A stretch of 46,095 nt of DNA from DYGX01 sp035325905 (GCA_035325905.1 DAOKYY010000023.1:1-46095); one strand, 5' to 3'. Counted from the first letter of the stretch, positions 35,589 to 44,526 are shown. The notes: generated by a model from the sequence alone, not told the origin. A program made the numbers and translations.

Positions 35589-38204
35589 ATGCTGACACGA
35601 CACGATTCAACCCGCTGGTCTCTGCTCGCCGTGGCCGTCCTGCTGATCGCGAGCATCGGCGTCGTCCCGATGGTGGCGGGGCAACTGACGCCGACGCCCT
35701 CGCCGGAGCCTGCCGAGGAGGCCATCTCGCAATACGGTCTCTACGAAGCGAGCTTCCGCGCGCCCGGCGATTACACCAACCCCTACGATCCGGCGCAGAT
35801 CGACGTAATGGCGACCTTCAGCGGGCCGGGCGGCGCGTCCTACGACGTGCCTGCCTTCTTCATGCGCCCGTTCCGCCAGACCTGCACCGAAAACTGCGAG
35901 GTCGAGCAGCTTGAGATGGCCGGGCCGAGCGAGTGGCGCGTGCGCTTCAGCCCGCCCGCGACCGGCGAGTGGCAGGTGTCCGTCAGCGCGCGGGACCGGA
36001 CAGGCTTCAGCAGCGTCGTCTACGAGGACAGCTTCCGGGTCGCGCCCTCCGATGATCCCGGCTTCGTGCGCCGTGGCGAGAACCCGCGCTATTTCGCGTT
36101 TGACAGCGGCGAGCCGTTCTTCCCGGTCGGCTCGAATCTGGCGTGGTCGTGGGACGGCGCGGGCGGTATCTTCGCTTACGAGCGCTGGCTCGACGCGCTA
36201 AGCGCGGCGGGCGCGAACTACGCCCGGATCAACATCGACGTGCCCTGGTTCATCGGGCTGGACTGGCCCGGACCGGCCGGTGACTATTCCGAGGCGCAGG
36301 CCGCCGCGTGGCGGCTCGATACCATCTTGCAGCGCGCCGCCGAGCGTGGCATCTATTTGCAGGTGACGCTGCTCTGGCACCAGGGCTTCACCGAGTATGT
36401 CAGCCCGCCGGTTGGCCCGGTGGACGACGGCCCGCGCCTGGACACCAGCGCCGACTGGGACAGCAACCCGTATAACGTGGCGCTCGGCGGCCCGCTAAGC
36501 GGCCCCTCGGCGCTGTTCTTCGAGACCGCGCGCCCTCTGCTCAACCAGCGCCTGCGCTACATCGTGGCGCGCTGGGGCTATAGCCCGCACGTCTTCGCCT
36601 GGGAGCTGGTGGACGAGATCGATAGCCTGGCCGGGTACACGCCGCAGCGCGCCCGCGCCTGGCTGCAAGACTCGCTCGTCTACCTGGACGAGATCGATCC
36701 GGTCGATCACCTGGTGACGGTCGGGATGCGGCAGCCGGAGCCGTCGCTGTGGGCGCTCGACGCGATTGACTTCGCGCAGGTGACGTATTACCAGCGCCGC
36801 CCGGTCGAGCCGCCGCAGGACCAGGTCGCCGGGACGCTGGACGCGCTTAGCCAGGCGTTGACGCAGACGGACAAGCCGGTCCTGCTCTCGGAGTTCTCGC
36901 TCAATCCCTGGTACGAGCCAATCGACGACGACCCCACCGGCATTCACCTGCGTAACACGATCTGGACTGCCGCGCTGGCGGGGTCGGCGGGCGGCGCGAT
37001 GAGCTGGTGGTGGGATACCTACATCGACCGCGCCGCGCTCTACGACGTATTCGCGCCGCTGGCGAGCTTCACCGAGCAGGTCAGCTGGAACTCCCCTGCC
37101 CTGGAGCCGATCACGGTCGGGTTGATGGCGGAGACGCCGTTTAACTACGCGCCGCTGCGCCTGGACGGGTTCCGGCGCGATCTCGGCAGCGAGTCGCCCT
37201 TCGACACGATCTACCGCGTCCTGCAAGACGGCGCCGTCCCGCCCATCAGCCAGGCGTCGGCTTACCTGTATGGCGAGGCGAACCCGGAGCGCAGCCGCCC
37301 GCAGACGTTCGTCGTGTCACCACCGATCGACACCGAGCTTCAGATCGGCCTCCGCGACGTGTCATCCGAGGCGCCCGCTATCCTGGTGATCAACATCGAC
37401 GGGAGCGAGATCGCGCGGATCGATTTCAGCGCCGGAAGCCGCCAGATTCTCGTGACTGTCCCGCTCAGCGCGGGCGAGCATACCGTCGTGCTCGATAACC
37501 TCGGCGCGGACTGGATTCAGCTCGACTACATCGAGATCGCGGCCTATCGCTCGCCGATTCGCGCGATCGGCCTGGCCGACCGCGAGCGCGGCGAGGCGGC
37601 GGTCTGGGTGCACCATCGCGACTTCACGTTCGAGACGATCAGCGCCGGGATCGAGCCGGAGCCGGTCAATTTTAGCCTGCGCATCCCGGAGATGCCCGCC
37701 GGGACGTACCGCGTGACAATCTGGGACGCCATCACTGGCAACGTCATCGGCGAGGAAACGGTCACGCTGGCCGAGGATGGCAGCGGCACGCTGCGCGTTC
37801 GCCTGCTGCCCCTGACCGCCCAGCTCGCGGTCCACGCCGAGCGCGTCGCGGGGCCGCCCGACACCACCAGCACGCCCGCCACGCAGATTATCACGCGCAC
37901 GCCCGCCGTCACGCTGACGCCGACTTCGACCTCGACGCCGACGCCGACCAGCACCAACACGCCAACGCCGACCGCGACCGATACGCCGACCATGACGCTC
38001 ACGCGGACTCCGACCAGAACGCCGTCGCCGACCAATACCCCAACCGACACCAGCACGCCGACCGCGACGCCGACCGGCACCGCGACCAGCACGCCGACGG
38101 ACACGCCGACAGCGACCGCTACGAACACGCCGCGTCCGACCGCGACACAGACCCGAACGCCAACCATCACGCCAACGGCGACGGAGCGCGTCACGTCCCC
38201 CTGA
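35589..38204 (+). CDS. Secreted glycoside hydrolase (DUF5060/TIM-barrel type) with Thr/Pro tail
   Basis: 871 residues from the ATG at 35589; the longer open frame overlaps the Nudix gene. An N-terminal signal/membrane segment is followed by an Ig-like DUF5060-type domain (about 45-150), a junction YFAFDSGEPFFPVGSNLAWSW, and a TIM barrel with the acid/base candidate Glu343 (WELVDEID) and the nucleophile candidate Glu435 (LLSEFSLNP). A beta-sandwich, perhaps carbohydrate-binding, part follows (about 560-750). The last 110 residues are TPT/TAT repeats, a stalk that may continue into a wall-attachment role; no LPxTG is present. It probably degrades extracellular polysaccharide. Confidence 0.85.
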   Translation: MLTRHDSTRWSLLAVAVLLIASIGVVPMVAGQLTPTPSPEPAEEAISQYGLYEASFRAPGDYTNPYDPAQIDVMATFSGPGGASYDVPAFFMRPFRQTCTENCEVEQLEMAGPSEWRVRFSPPATGEWQVSVSARDRTGFSSVVYEDSFRVAPSDDPGFVRRGENPRYFAFDSGEPFFPVGSNLAWSWDGAGGIFAYERWLDALSAAGANYARINIDVPWFIGLDWPGPAGDYSEAQAAAWRLDTILQRAAERGIYLQVTLLWHQGFTEYVSPPVGPVDDGPRLDTSADWDSNPYNVALGGPLSGPSALFFETARPLLNQRLRYIVARWGYSPHVFAWELVDEIDSLAGYTPQRARAWLQDSLVYLDEIDPVDHLVTVGMRQPEPSLWALDAIDFAQVTYYQRRPVEPPQDQVAGTLDALSQALTQTDKPVLLSEFSLNPWYEPIDDDPTGIHLRNTIWTAALAGSAGGAMSWWWDTYIDRAALYDVFAPLASFTEQVSWNSPALEPITVGLMAETPFNYAPLRLDGFRRDLGSESPFDTIYRVLQDGAVPPISQASAYLYGEANPERSRPQTFVVSPPIDTELQIGLRDVSSEAPAILVINIDGSEIARIDFSAGSRQILVTVPLSAGEHTVVLDNLGADWIQLDYIEIAAYRSPIRAIGLADRERGEAAVWVHHRDFTFETISAGIEPEPVNFSLRIPEMPAGTYRVTIWDAITGNVIGEETVTLAEDGSGTLRVRLLPLTAQLAVHAERVAGPPDTTSTPATQIITRTPAVTLTPTSTSTPTPTSTNTPTPTATDTPTMTLTRTPTRTPSPTNTPTDTSTPTATPTGTATSTPTDTPTATATNTPRPTATQTRTPTITPTATERVTSP
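37861..38192 (+). repeat. Thr/Pro-coding repeat tract
   Basis: Imperfect ACGCC/ACGCCGACC-type repeats coding for (T/S)P(T/A)-rich sequence at the C-terminus of the secreted glycosidase. Similar Thr/Pro linkers occur in the LysM proteins, the kinase and the sortase-fusion protein. Confidence 0.8.
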
Positions 38205-38236
38205 CGCCGCCGGGCCGCGCACGGGTATAGAATCAA

Positions 38237-38270
38237 AACGCCCGGCAGAGGCGCGCCTCTGCCGGGCGTT
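38237..38270. terminator. 34-bp perfect palindrome, terminator
   Basis: A 34-bp perfect inverted repeat with no free loop bases (arms 38237-38253 and 38254-38270). On the minus strand it is followed by TTTT. It sits between the two convergent glycosidase-type genes. Confidence 0.7.
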
Positions 38271-38287
38271 GATCGCCAGTCGCCAGA

Positions 38288-39997
38288 CTACTCGCCAAGC
38301 ATGTTCTCGACCGCGAAGTACGCCGGGCGCGGGTTGCCCGCCGGGTCCAGCAGGCTGAAGAGGCACTGCTCGCCCGTCTGCCCGACCACGCTACAGAAGT
38401 TCAGATTGTAGAGGAACATCGGGCCGACATAGCCTAACTCGCGCCCTAGCTCGAAGCCACGCACAACATACTGCGCCTGCTCGTCGAGCGTGGTGTACTC
38501 CACGAAGCCGAGCGCCTCGACCGGCGTGACGTTCAGGCCATCGTTGGACCCCCACCCGAACTCGGTCGCCCAGATATAGGTTCCGCTGTCGAGCTTCTCG
38601 ACCATGATCGCGCGGTAATCGCTGAGCGTGTCCTTGAAGAAGAAGCTCGGATGATCGTCCCAGGCGGCGACCGCCGGGCGGTTGTTGCGGCAGCAGGTGC
38701 TGTCCGGCGGGTTGGCCCAGCCGTTCGGGTGCGCGCCGATCGCGTCGGCCCACTGCGCGACCCCGGCCTCATACATCTGCCGCAGGTAAACGCGGTCGTC
38801 TACCGCGTTGACGCCGTCGTTGAAGCCGGTCGGCGCGAGGCCGCCCGTCACCACGACCGCCGCCGGATCAACCAGCTTGATCGCGGAATAGGCCGCCTGA
38901 AGCAGCGCCACATAGTCGGCGGCGCTGATGCCGCGCGGGGTGTTCCACGCCCGCCGCAGGTTCGGCGAGTCCCAGATTTCGTAAGCGTCCACGACCCCGG
39001 CGTAACGCTGCGCCAGCGCGCCGGCGAAGGCCGCGTAGGTCTGCGGGTCAGCGGGCGGCCCGGCTTCTTCGCCGGTCTCGCGCGCCCAGGCAGGCGCGTT
39101 CGTCACCGTCAGCAGGATATTCAGCCCGGCAGCGTCCATCGCCCCGACCATCTCGTCGAGCGGCGTCCAGTCGATCGCGCCCTGCGCCGCCTCGTACAGC
39201 GACCAGTCGATCACCTGCTTGACCCAGCCCACGCCGAGCGCGGTCACGTTCTCCATCACGGCGGCGGTGTCCTGGTTCGGCAAATGCACCTGCACGCCAT
39301 ACGCGAAGCCGACGTTCTGCGCCAGGTTCTGAATCGCGCTGGCGGTCGGGAAGGCTTCTACCTCAGGCTGGGCGGCGACGGTCGGCGTCGCCATCATTCC
39401 TTCCGGCGGCGGGCCAGCCGTCGGGAAGACCGTGCCTTCCGGCGGCGGACCAGCCGTCGGGAAGACGGTCCCAGCCGGGACGGGCGTCGCCTGAGCCTGG
39501 GCAACCGGGATGCGAATCTGCTGCCCGACGTAGATCACGCGTGGGTTCGCGATGCCGTTATACTGCGCCAGCGCGTCGGCGGTGGTGTTGTATTGCAGCG
39601 CGATACGGAACAAGGTTTCGCCCGCGCGGACAATATGAATCACTTCGTTCCCCGCCTGGGCGGGCAGCGCGGCCGGGTACTGCCCCGCATCCGCGCCTGG
39701 CTGCACCGGCGGCGCGCCGGGCACAGGCGTCCCGGAGGAAAGCTGCGCGGCGGGCAGCAGCGGAATCGTCAGGACCTGGCCGGGCAGAATCTGGGCCGGG
39801 TTCAGAATGCCGTTCGCCTGAGCCAGCGTTTCGGCGGTGGTGTTGTACTGGCTGGCGATGCTAAAGAGGGTCTCGCCCGCCTGCACCGTATGCGTCGCCA
39901 ACAGGCTGCCGTCCTGGGCGCGAACAACCGCGCGCGCGCCCATCAGCACGGCCAGCGCCAGGAGCAGCGTCATAACTTGCCGCACATGATGCATCAT
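38288..39997 (-). CDS. LysM protein with clan GH-A-like domain lacking the acid/base Glu
   Basis: 569 residues. A signal peptide is followed by two LysM domains (about 35-80 and 119-164) and a Pro-rich linker with two 12-residue repeats (GTVFPTAGPPPE). The C-terminal 340 residues are a TIM-barrel glycosidase fold (VGWVKQVIDWSLYEAAQG, then NILLTVTNAPAWA). The usual IWNEPN catalytic-acid motif reads EIWDSPN (Asp343-Ser344), so the Glu is replaced. The nucleophile position is kept in ATEFGWG (Glu479). It is probably a wall-bound carbohydrate-binding or weakly active enzyme. The ATG follows AGGAGGCAAA. Confidence 0.85.
   Translation of the reverse strand: MMHHVRQVMTLLLALAVLMGARAVVRAQDGSLLATHTVQAGETLFSIASQYNTTAETLAQANGILNPAQILPGQVLTIPLLPAAQLSSGTPVPGAPPVQPGADAGQYPAALPAQAGNEVIHIVRAGETLFRIALQYNTTADALAQYNGIANPRVIYVGQQIRIPVAQAQATPVPAGTVFPTAGPPPEGTVFPTAGPPPEGMMATPTVAAQPEVEAFPTASAIQNLAQNVGFAYGVQVHLPNQDTAAVMENVTALGVGWVKQVIDWSLYEAAQGAIDWTPLDEMVGAMDAAGLNILLTVTNAPAWARETGEEAGPPADPQTYAAFAGALAQRYAGVVDAYEIWDSPNLRRAWNTPRGISAADYVALLQAAYSAIKLVDPAAVVVTGGLAPTGFNDGVNAVDDRVYLRQMYEAGVAQWADAIGAHPNGWANPPDSTCCRNNRPAVAAWDDHPSFFFKDTLSDYRAIMVEKLDSGTYIWATEFGWGSNDGLNVTPVEALGFVEYTTLDEQAQYVVRGFELGRELGYVGPMFLYNLNFCSVVGQTGEQCLFSLLDPAGNPRPAYFAVENMLGE
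39401..39472 (-). repeat. 36-bp tandem duplication in the LysM-glycosidase linker
   Basis: Two nearly identical 36-bp units encode GTVFPTAGPPPE twice. The high DNA identity suggests recent slippage. Confidence 0.85.
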
Positions 39998-40314
39998 TTT
40001 GCCTCCTCTGGGAGAACACCTTGTCCGGTGATCTTAGTCCACTTCTTCTGCCAGCGCCATTCAGACTCACGCCGCACGCCGCGTCGAAAACCCCACCGCC
40101 CGGCGAGATGACTCGGCGCTCATCATTGCTAGGTACAGCATACGCGAACGCCAGCCGATCCGCAACACTCGCGCAGGCCGGATTTGCCTTGAGAACAATG
40201 CGCGGGGTGGGACCGCGCGCCGGGTCTGCGCTACAATCGTCTCGTTGGTCACTGGAACAATCGACTGGTTGGAGCGCCCCGCTCGCCGCACCGCACCCAC
40301 AGGAGGTGTATCCG
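39998..40314. other. Divergent intergenic region without a supported gene
   Basis: 317 bp between the LysM-glycosidase gene (minus) and the DUF1015 gene (plus). It holds the ribosome sites of both, and a plus-strand TACAAT at 40232-40237 without a good -35. The frame from 40021 is open into the DUF1015 gene, but the perfect AGGAGGTG at 40301 marks the real start. Confidence 0.6.
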
Positions 40315-41655
40315 ATGGCTGTCGTCAAACCGTTTCGCGCCGTCCGCTACAACCCGCAGCAGATCGCCGACATGCAGACCGTCGTCAGCCAGCCCTACGA
40401 CCGCATCGACGCCAGCCTGCAAGCGCGCTATTACGACCTCAGCCCGTACAATGTCGTGCGGATCATCGAGGGCCGCGCCGAGCCGGGCGACCAGCCGCTG
40501 CGCCCGGAGGGGCCGAACGTCTACACCCGCGCCCGCGCCTACTACGAGCGGTGGCTGGCCGATGGCGTCCTGATGCGTGAGGAGCGCCCCGCCTTCTACG
40601 CTTACGAGCAGACTTTCTCGGTCGACGGCGTGCCGTATGTGCGGCTGGGCCTGATCGCGGCGGTCGAGCTGGTCGATTTCGATCAGGGCGTGATCCTGCC
40701 CCACGAGCGGATTCACGCCGGGCCGAAGGAAGACCGCCTGCGCCTGCTGAACACGCTCGGCGCCAACACCGAGCAGATCTTTATCCTCTACCCTGACGAG
40801 GCGAACGCCGTCAACGCGCTGATCCACCGCGCGATTGAGGGGCGCGCGCCGGACATCGACACCGTCGAGCTGTTCGAAAGCGACGTGCGGCAGCGCGTGT
40901 GGGTGATTCGCGATCCGGCGGTGATCGCCGCCATCGAGGCCGAGATGGCGCCCAAGCGCGGACTGATCATCGCCGACGGCCACCATCGCTATTCGACCGG
41001 GCTGGCCTACCGCGACCAGCAGCGCGCCGCCCACCCCGGCGCGCCGCCCGACGCCGCGTTCAATTTTGTGGCCGCGACGCTGGTCAGCATGGACGATCCA
41101 GGGCTGGTCGTGCTGCCGACGCACCGCGAGATTCATCACTTCAGCGCGACCGCGCCCGCCACCATTCTGGAGCGCGCCGCGCAGCACTTCACGGTCGAGC
41201 CTGCGCCGGACCTGGCGACGACCTTGCAGCGCGTCAACGCCCATCCGGGCGGGCACGCCTTTGGCTTCTACGGAGCCGGAACTGGGTTCAACGTCCTGAC
41301 GCTCAAGGAAGGCGCGCGCCTGTCCGACCTGATCGAGGGCGATCACTCCGACGCCTGGAAAGGGCTGGCCGTCAGCATCCTTCACCGGCTGCTGTTGGAG
41401 CAGGTCGCGGGCGTGCCAGAGGCCGGGATTGAGGACAAAAGCATGATCCGCTATCACCGCGACCCGAGCGCCGCCGTCGCCCATATCGATCGCGGCGAGG
41501 GGAGTTTCGTCTTCTTCGTCAGCCCGACGCGGATGCGCGACATCCGCGCCATCGCCGGACAGGGCGAGCGTATGCCGCAGAAAAGCACCGACTTTTACCC
41601 GAAGGTCATCTCCGGAATCGTGATGCTGCCCGTGCCGCCAGACGAGCGCCTGTAA
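40315..41655 (+). CDS. DUF1015 family protein (446 aa)
   Basis: The ATG at 40315 follows AGGAGGTG. The protein matches the DUF1015 pattern: it opens with VVKPFRAVRYNP, then VVSQPYDRID, the tyrosine/histidine-rich region FILPHERIHAGPKEDRL in short form, a GLIIADGHHRYSTGLAY segment with conserved acidic/histidine residues, and a C-terminal MIRYHRDPSAAVAHID block. The DGHHRY motif is a likely active site. The biochemical role is not firmly established in the literature I know. It is the first gene of a probable operon with the ACT protein. Confidence 0.9.
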   Translation: MAVVKPFRAVRYNPQQIADMQTVVSQPYDRIDASLQARYYDLSPYNVVRIIEGRAEPGDQPLRPEGPNVYTRARAYYERWLADGVLMREERPAFYAYEQTFSVDGVPYVRLGLIAAVELVDFDQGVILPHERIHAGPKEDRLRLLNTLGANTEQIFILYPDEANAVNALIHRAIEGRAPDIDTVELFESDVRQRVWVIRDPAVIAAIEAEMAPKRGLIIADGHHRYSTGLAYRDQQRAAHPGAPPDAAFNFVAATLVSMDDPGLVVLPTHREIHHFSATAPATILERAAQHFTVEPAPDLATTLQRVNAHPGGHAFGFYGAGTGFNVLTLKEGARLSDLIEGDHSDAWKGLAVSILHRLLLEQVAGVPEAGIEDKSMIRYHRDPSAAVAHIDRGEGSFVFFVSPTRMRDIRAIAGQGERMPQKSTDFYPKVISGIVMLPVPPDERL

Positions 41656-41681
41656 TTCGTGGCAGGCCGAAAGGACACGCG

Positions 41682-42143
41682 ATGACGAACGCGCTACCGC
41701 CTGCATCCGGCTCTGCCGGAGACATCTTTGCCCGCGCTCCGCTGCTGACCGACGGGCGGCTGTACCGGCTGGTGCGGCTGCCCGCGCCCGCCATCACCGC
41801 CGGGGCGGGTCTGCTGGCCGAGGCTGGCACGCCGTTCAGCGCGCTGATCGTGGACGAAGGCGAGGTGACGCTTGTGCTGCCCCAGGAAGAATGGGAGCAG
41901 TTCAGCGTGCGGCTGCCAGACATCGAGGAAGGCGGCCTCTACCGGCTGATCACCTTCGACGCCGCGCTTGAGCCTTCGCTGACCGGGTTCCTGGCGCGGG
42001 TCAGCGACGTGCTGGCGCGAGCGGGCGTCCCGATCCTGGCGCTGAGCGCCTTCACGCGCGATCACGTCCTGGTACCGGAAGATCACTTCCAGGCGGCGTG
42101 GGACGCGCTGCGCGCCGCGCAGCAGCCTGGGACCGCCCGATGA
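41682..42143 (+). CDS. ACT-domain protein, CASTOR-type (153 aa)
   Basis: 153 residues read as two ACT-like halves: YRLVRLPAPAITAGAGLL with LIVDEGEVTLVLP in the first, and LYRLITFDAALEPSLTGFLARVSDVL with the regulatory GVPILALSAFTRDHVLVPEDH in the second. This composition resembles small CASTOR/ACT-type amino-acid-sensing proteins that lack a catalytic domain. The bound amino acid is not predictable. It lies 26 bp after DUF1015, and its stop overlaps the next ATG, so the three genes are probably one transcript. Confidence 0.85.
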   Translation: MTNALPPASGSAGDIFARAPLLTDGRLYRLVRLPAPAITAGAGLLAEAGTPFSALIVDEGEVTLVLPQEEWEQFSVRLPDIEEGGLYRLITFDAALEPSLTGFLARVSDVLARAGVPILALSAFTRDHVLVPEDHFQAAWDALRAAQQPGTAR

Positions 42144-42508
42144 GCGAGCCGCCTCGCTTCTTCTTGACAGAGAATCCGAACCTCAAGCCGCGCGACGAGG
42201 TGCGCATCGAGCGCCTGGAGGCCGAGCCGTCGCCCGATGGACGGCGCGTCAAAGTGCAGATCGCCGTGACGCCTTTCCGCGAGCAGCCGAACTTCGAGAT
42301 CGCGCTTGTCGACGCGGCGCAGCGGCACGTGGCGGGGACAACTGTGATCGCCGCGATGAACTTCCGCCTGGAGTTCACGCTGCACCTGCGCGGCATCCCG
42401 GCGCCGGGCGAGTACACGCTGCGCGCCGATCTGTACTACGACGAGGCGCCAGCGCCCGCCCATCGCGCCGAGACAACGCTGCACCTGCCACCTGATCCCG
42501 CGCCCTGA
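42140..42508 (+). CDS. Conserved hypothetical protein, beta-sandwich (122 aa)
   Basis: 122 residues beginning MSEPPRFFLTENPNL. Strand-rich segments (VKVQIAVTPFREQPNFEIAL, AGTTVIAAMNFRLEFTLHLR, YTLRADLYYD) suggest a beta-sandwich, perhaps of the type that binds another protein. There is no signal peptide. Its ATG overlaps the ACT stop (ATGA), which indicates translational coupling. No family is recognised. It is followed after 92 bp by the kinase gene. Confidence 0.75.
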   Translation: MSEPPRFFLTENPNLKPRDEVRIERLEAEPSPDGRRVKVQIAVTPFREQPNFEIALVDAAQRHVAGTTVIAAMNFRLEFTLHLRGIPAPGEYTLRADLYYDEAPAPAHRAETTLHLPPDPAP

Positions 42509-42543
42509 ACCGGCGCCCGGTGGGCGGTCGATCCGATTTCGGC

Positions 42544-42549
42544 TATACT
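42544..42549 (+). promoter_or_regulatory. -10 box TATACT upstream of the kinase gene
   Basis: TATACT lies 52 bp before the GTG start. No clear -35 was found. Confidence 0.35.
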
Positions 42550-42600
42550 CAACGGCGCGCCAGCACGCAGCGGCGCGCGGGCTTCGGATCGTAAGGGGCA

Positions 42601-44493
42601 GTGCCACCGGTGGCGCGTAAACAGCTCGGCAAGTACGAGATCATTGACCGCCTCGGACGTGGCGGCATGGCGGAGGTCTATCGCGGCTATCACCCCGCGC
42701 TGGATCGCTACGTCGCAATCAAGCTGCTGCACCCCTTCCTGTCCGACGACCCGGAGTTCAAGGACCGTTTCGAGAACGAAGCGCGCAACGTCGCCAAGCT
42801 GAAGCATCCGAACATCGTGCAGGTCTACGACTTCGAGTACGATGCGGAGAGCGAAAGCTACTACATGGTGATGGAGCTGATCAACGGGCTGACGCTCAAA
42901 GATCGCCTGCTAGAGCTGGCCCGCACGCACGGCAGCTTCCCCGTCGGCGAGGCGGTGCGTATCGTGCGCAGCGCCGCCGAGGCGCTCGACTACGCGCACG
43001 GGCGCGGCATGATTCACCGCGATGTGAAGCCCGCCAACCTGATGCTCGACGAAGGGCAGCGCGTCGTGCTGACCGACTTCGGCATCGCCAAGATGGTAAC
43101 GGGCGCGCAGTTTACGTCCAGCGGCGGGATGGTCGGCACCCCCGCCTACATGGCGCCGGAGCAGGGCCTCGGCGAGCAGGGTGACGAGCGATCCGACCTC
43201 TATTCGCTCGGCGTGATTCTGTTCCAGTTCCTGACTGGCCGCCTGCCCTACGACGCGGAGACTCCGCTGGCGGTCGTGCTCAAGCACGTCAACGAGCCGG
43301 TCCCGTCGCTGCTGGATCACGCGCCGCAGGCCTCGCCTGAGCTGGATCGTATCGTGCGCAAGGCGCTCGCCAAAGACCCGGACGAGCGCTACCAATCCGC
43401 CGCCGAGATGGCAGAAGACCTGGCGCTGCTCGACGAGAGCGGACGGCCCTATCTGCTGGCGGATGGCGCGCCGATCCTGAACGCCGACGCCCCGCCCGCG
43501 CCGGGCCGCTCAACCGAGTCCGCCGAATGGCGGCGGCTGCGCACGCTGGTCGGCGAGACCGGCCGGGTTCCCACCGTTACACCCCGCCCGGCGCCCGGCG
43601 CGCCGGGAAGGCTCCGCCCGCGCGCGGTGCTGGCGCTGGCCGCGGCGCTGGTCGCGGTCGCGGCGTTCGCGCTGTTCGGCCTGAATGACAGGACCGGGCG
43701 CGTCTCCGGGCTGCTCGGCCTGACCGAAGATCGTCCGAACGGGCAGCAACCCAGCCTGACTCCGAGCGCGACCGAGGTCACGGCGACGCCGCCCGCGCAG
43801 GCGATAGCCGCCAACACACCCCCGACGCCGCGCCGCGCTACTTCGCCCACCCGCACGCCGGGGCCGACTCGCACGCCGACCCCGCAGCCCACCGAGACCC
43901 TGCTCCCGACCGGTACGCCGACGCTCACCCCGTCGCCGGACGTGACCGGGACGGCGGTCGCGCTGCTGGTCGAGGACTACTTCGCCACGCAAGCCGCCGC
44001 CTCGCCCACGCCGAACATGACGCAGACGCTGGCCGCGTGCGACTTCGAATACTATGTGGTCGCGCCGGAAGACTTCGATACGCCGCCGTCACGCACCGCG
44101 TTCAACGAGCCGCGCCTGGTCCGCTCCGGCGAGAACTTCACCTTCGATCTGACTCTGATGAACACCGGAAGCTGTGCGTGGCCGTCCCGCGCGCGCCTGA
44201 CCTTCAATCCGCAACTGACCGCCAACCCGGACGAGTCGGTCGATCTGCGCCGCCTGCAAGACGCCTGCGATGGCGCCGAGCTGCGGCCCGGCGCCAACTT
44301 CGCGCGCCAGCAGCGGTCGAACTTCTTCTTCGAGCCAGCGGTCGACATCGAAGAAACCGCCACGATTTCGTTTACCGGGACCGCACCCTCGCTCTACGGC
44401 TGCTATTACGCGGTGTGGGACCTGCTCTATCCCGGCAGCGACGTGCCGATTGGCCGCCCGCTGGTGCTCGCGATCCGCGTCTGGGGCAGCTAG
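42601..44493 (+). CDS. Membrane-anchored Ser/Thr protein kinase with NBR1-like Ig domain
   Basis: 630 residues. The kinase domain (about 12-275) has Gly-loop LGRGGMAEV (18-26), Lys41, HRDVKPANLM (139-148), DFG (159-161) and APE (185-187), so it is expected to be active. A membrane segment is at about 342-361. Outside is a Thr/Pro linker (about 385-450) and a C-terminal Ig-like domain (498-629) with the pattern RSGENFTFDLTLMNTGSCAWP, like the NBR1-Ig domain. The outer domain may sense ligand. The start is GTG at 42601; GTG at 42610 is equally possible. The gene has a terminator and follows the DUF1015-ACT genes. Confidence 0.92.
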   Translation: MPPVARKQLGKYEIIDRLGRGGMAEVYRGYHPALDRYVAIKLLHPFLSDDPEFKDRFENEARNVAKLKHPNIVQVYDFEYDAESESYYMVMELINGLTLKDRLLELARTHGSFPVGEAVRIVRSAAEALDYAHGRGMIHRDVKPANLMLDEGQRVVLTDFGIAKMVTGAQFTSSGGMVGTPAYMAPEQGLGEQGDERSDLYSLGVILFQFLTGRLPYDAETPLAVVLKHVNEPVPSLLDHAPQASPELDRIVRKALAKDPDERYQSAAEMAEDLALLDESGRPYLLADGAPILNADAPPAPGRSTESAEWRRLRTLVGETGRVPTVTPRPAPGAPGRLRPRAVLALAAALVAVAAFALFGLNDRTGRVSGLLGLTEDRPNGQQPSLTPSATEVTATPPAQAIAANTPPTPRRATSPTRTPGPTRTPTPQPTETLLPTGTPTLTPSPDVTGTAVALLVEDYFATQAAASPTPNMTQTLAACDFEYYVVAPEDFDTPPSRTAFNEPRLVRSGENFTFDLTLMNTGSCAWPSRARLTFNPQLTANPDESVDLRRLQDACDGAELRPGANFARQQRSNFFFEPAVDIEETATISFTGTAPSLYGCYYAVWDLLYPGSDVPIGRPLVLAIRVWGS

Positions 44494-44526
44494 CGCGCAT
44501 CTCGCACCGGCCTGCCAAAACAGCGC

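Noticed and set aside
37861..38192. Repeat tract considered as a CRISPR array
   Set aside because: Units are short, irregular and in frame as Thr/Pro codons; no constant repeat with unique spacers.
40129..40139. CTAGGTACAGC resembling a strong -10 region
   Set aside because: No -35 lies at the right distance on either strand, and it is not placed to serve the DUF1015 gene; chance match.
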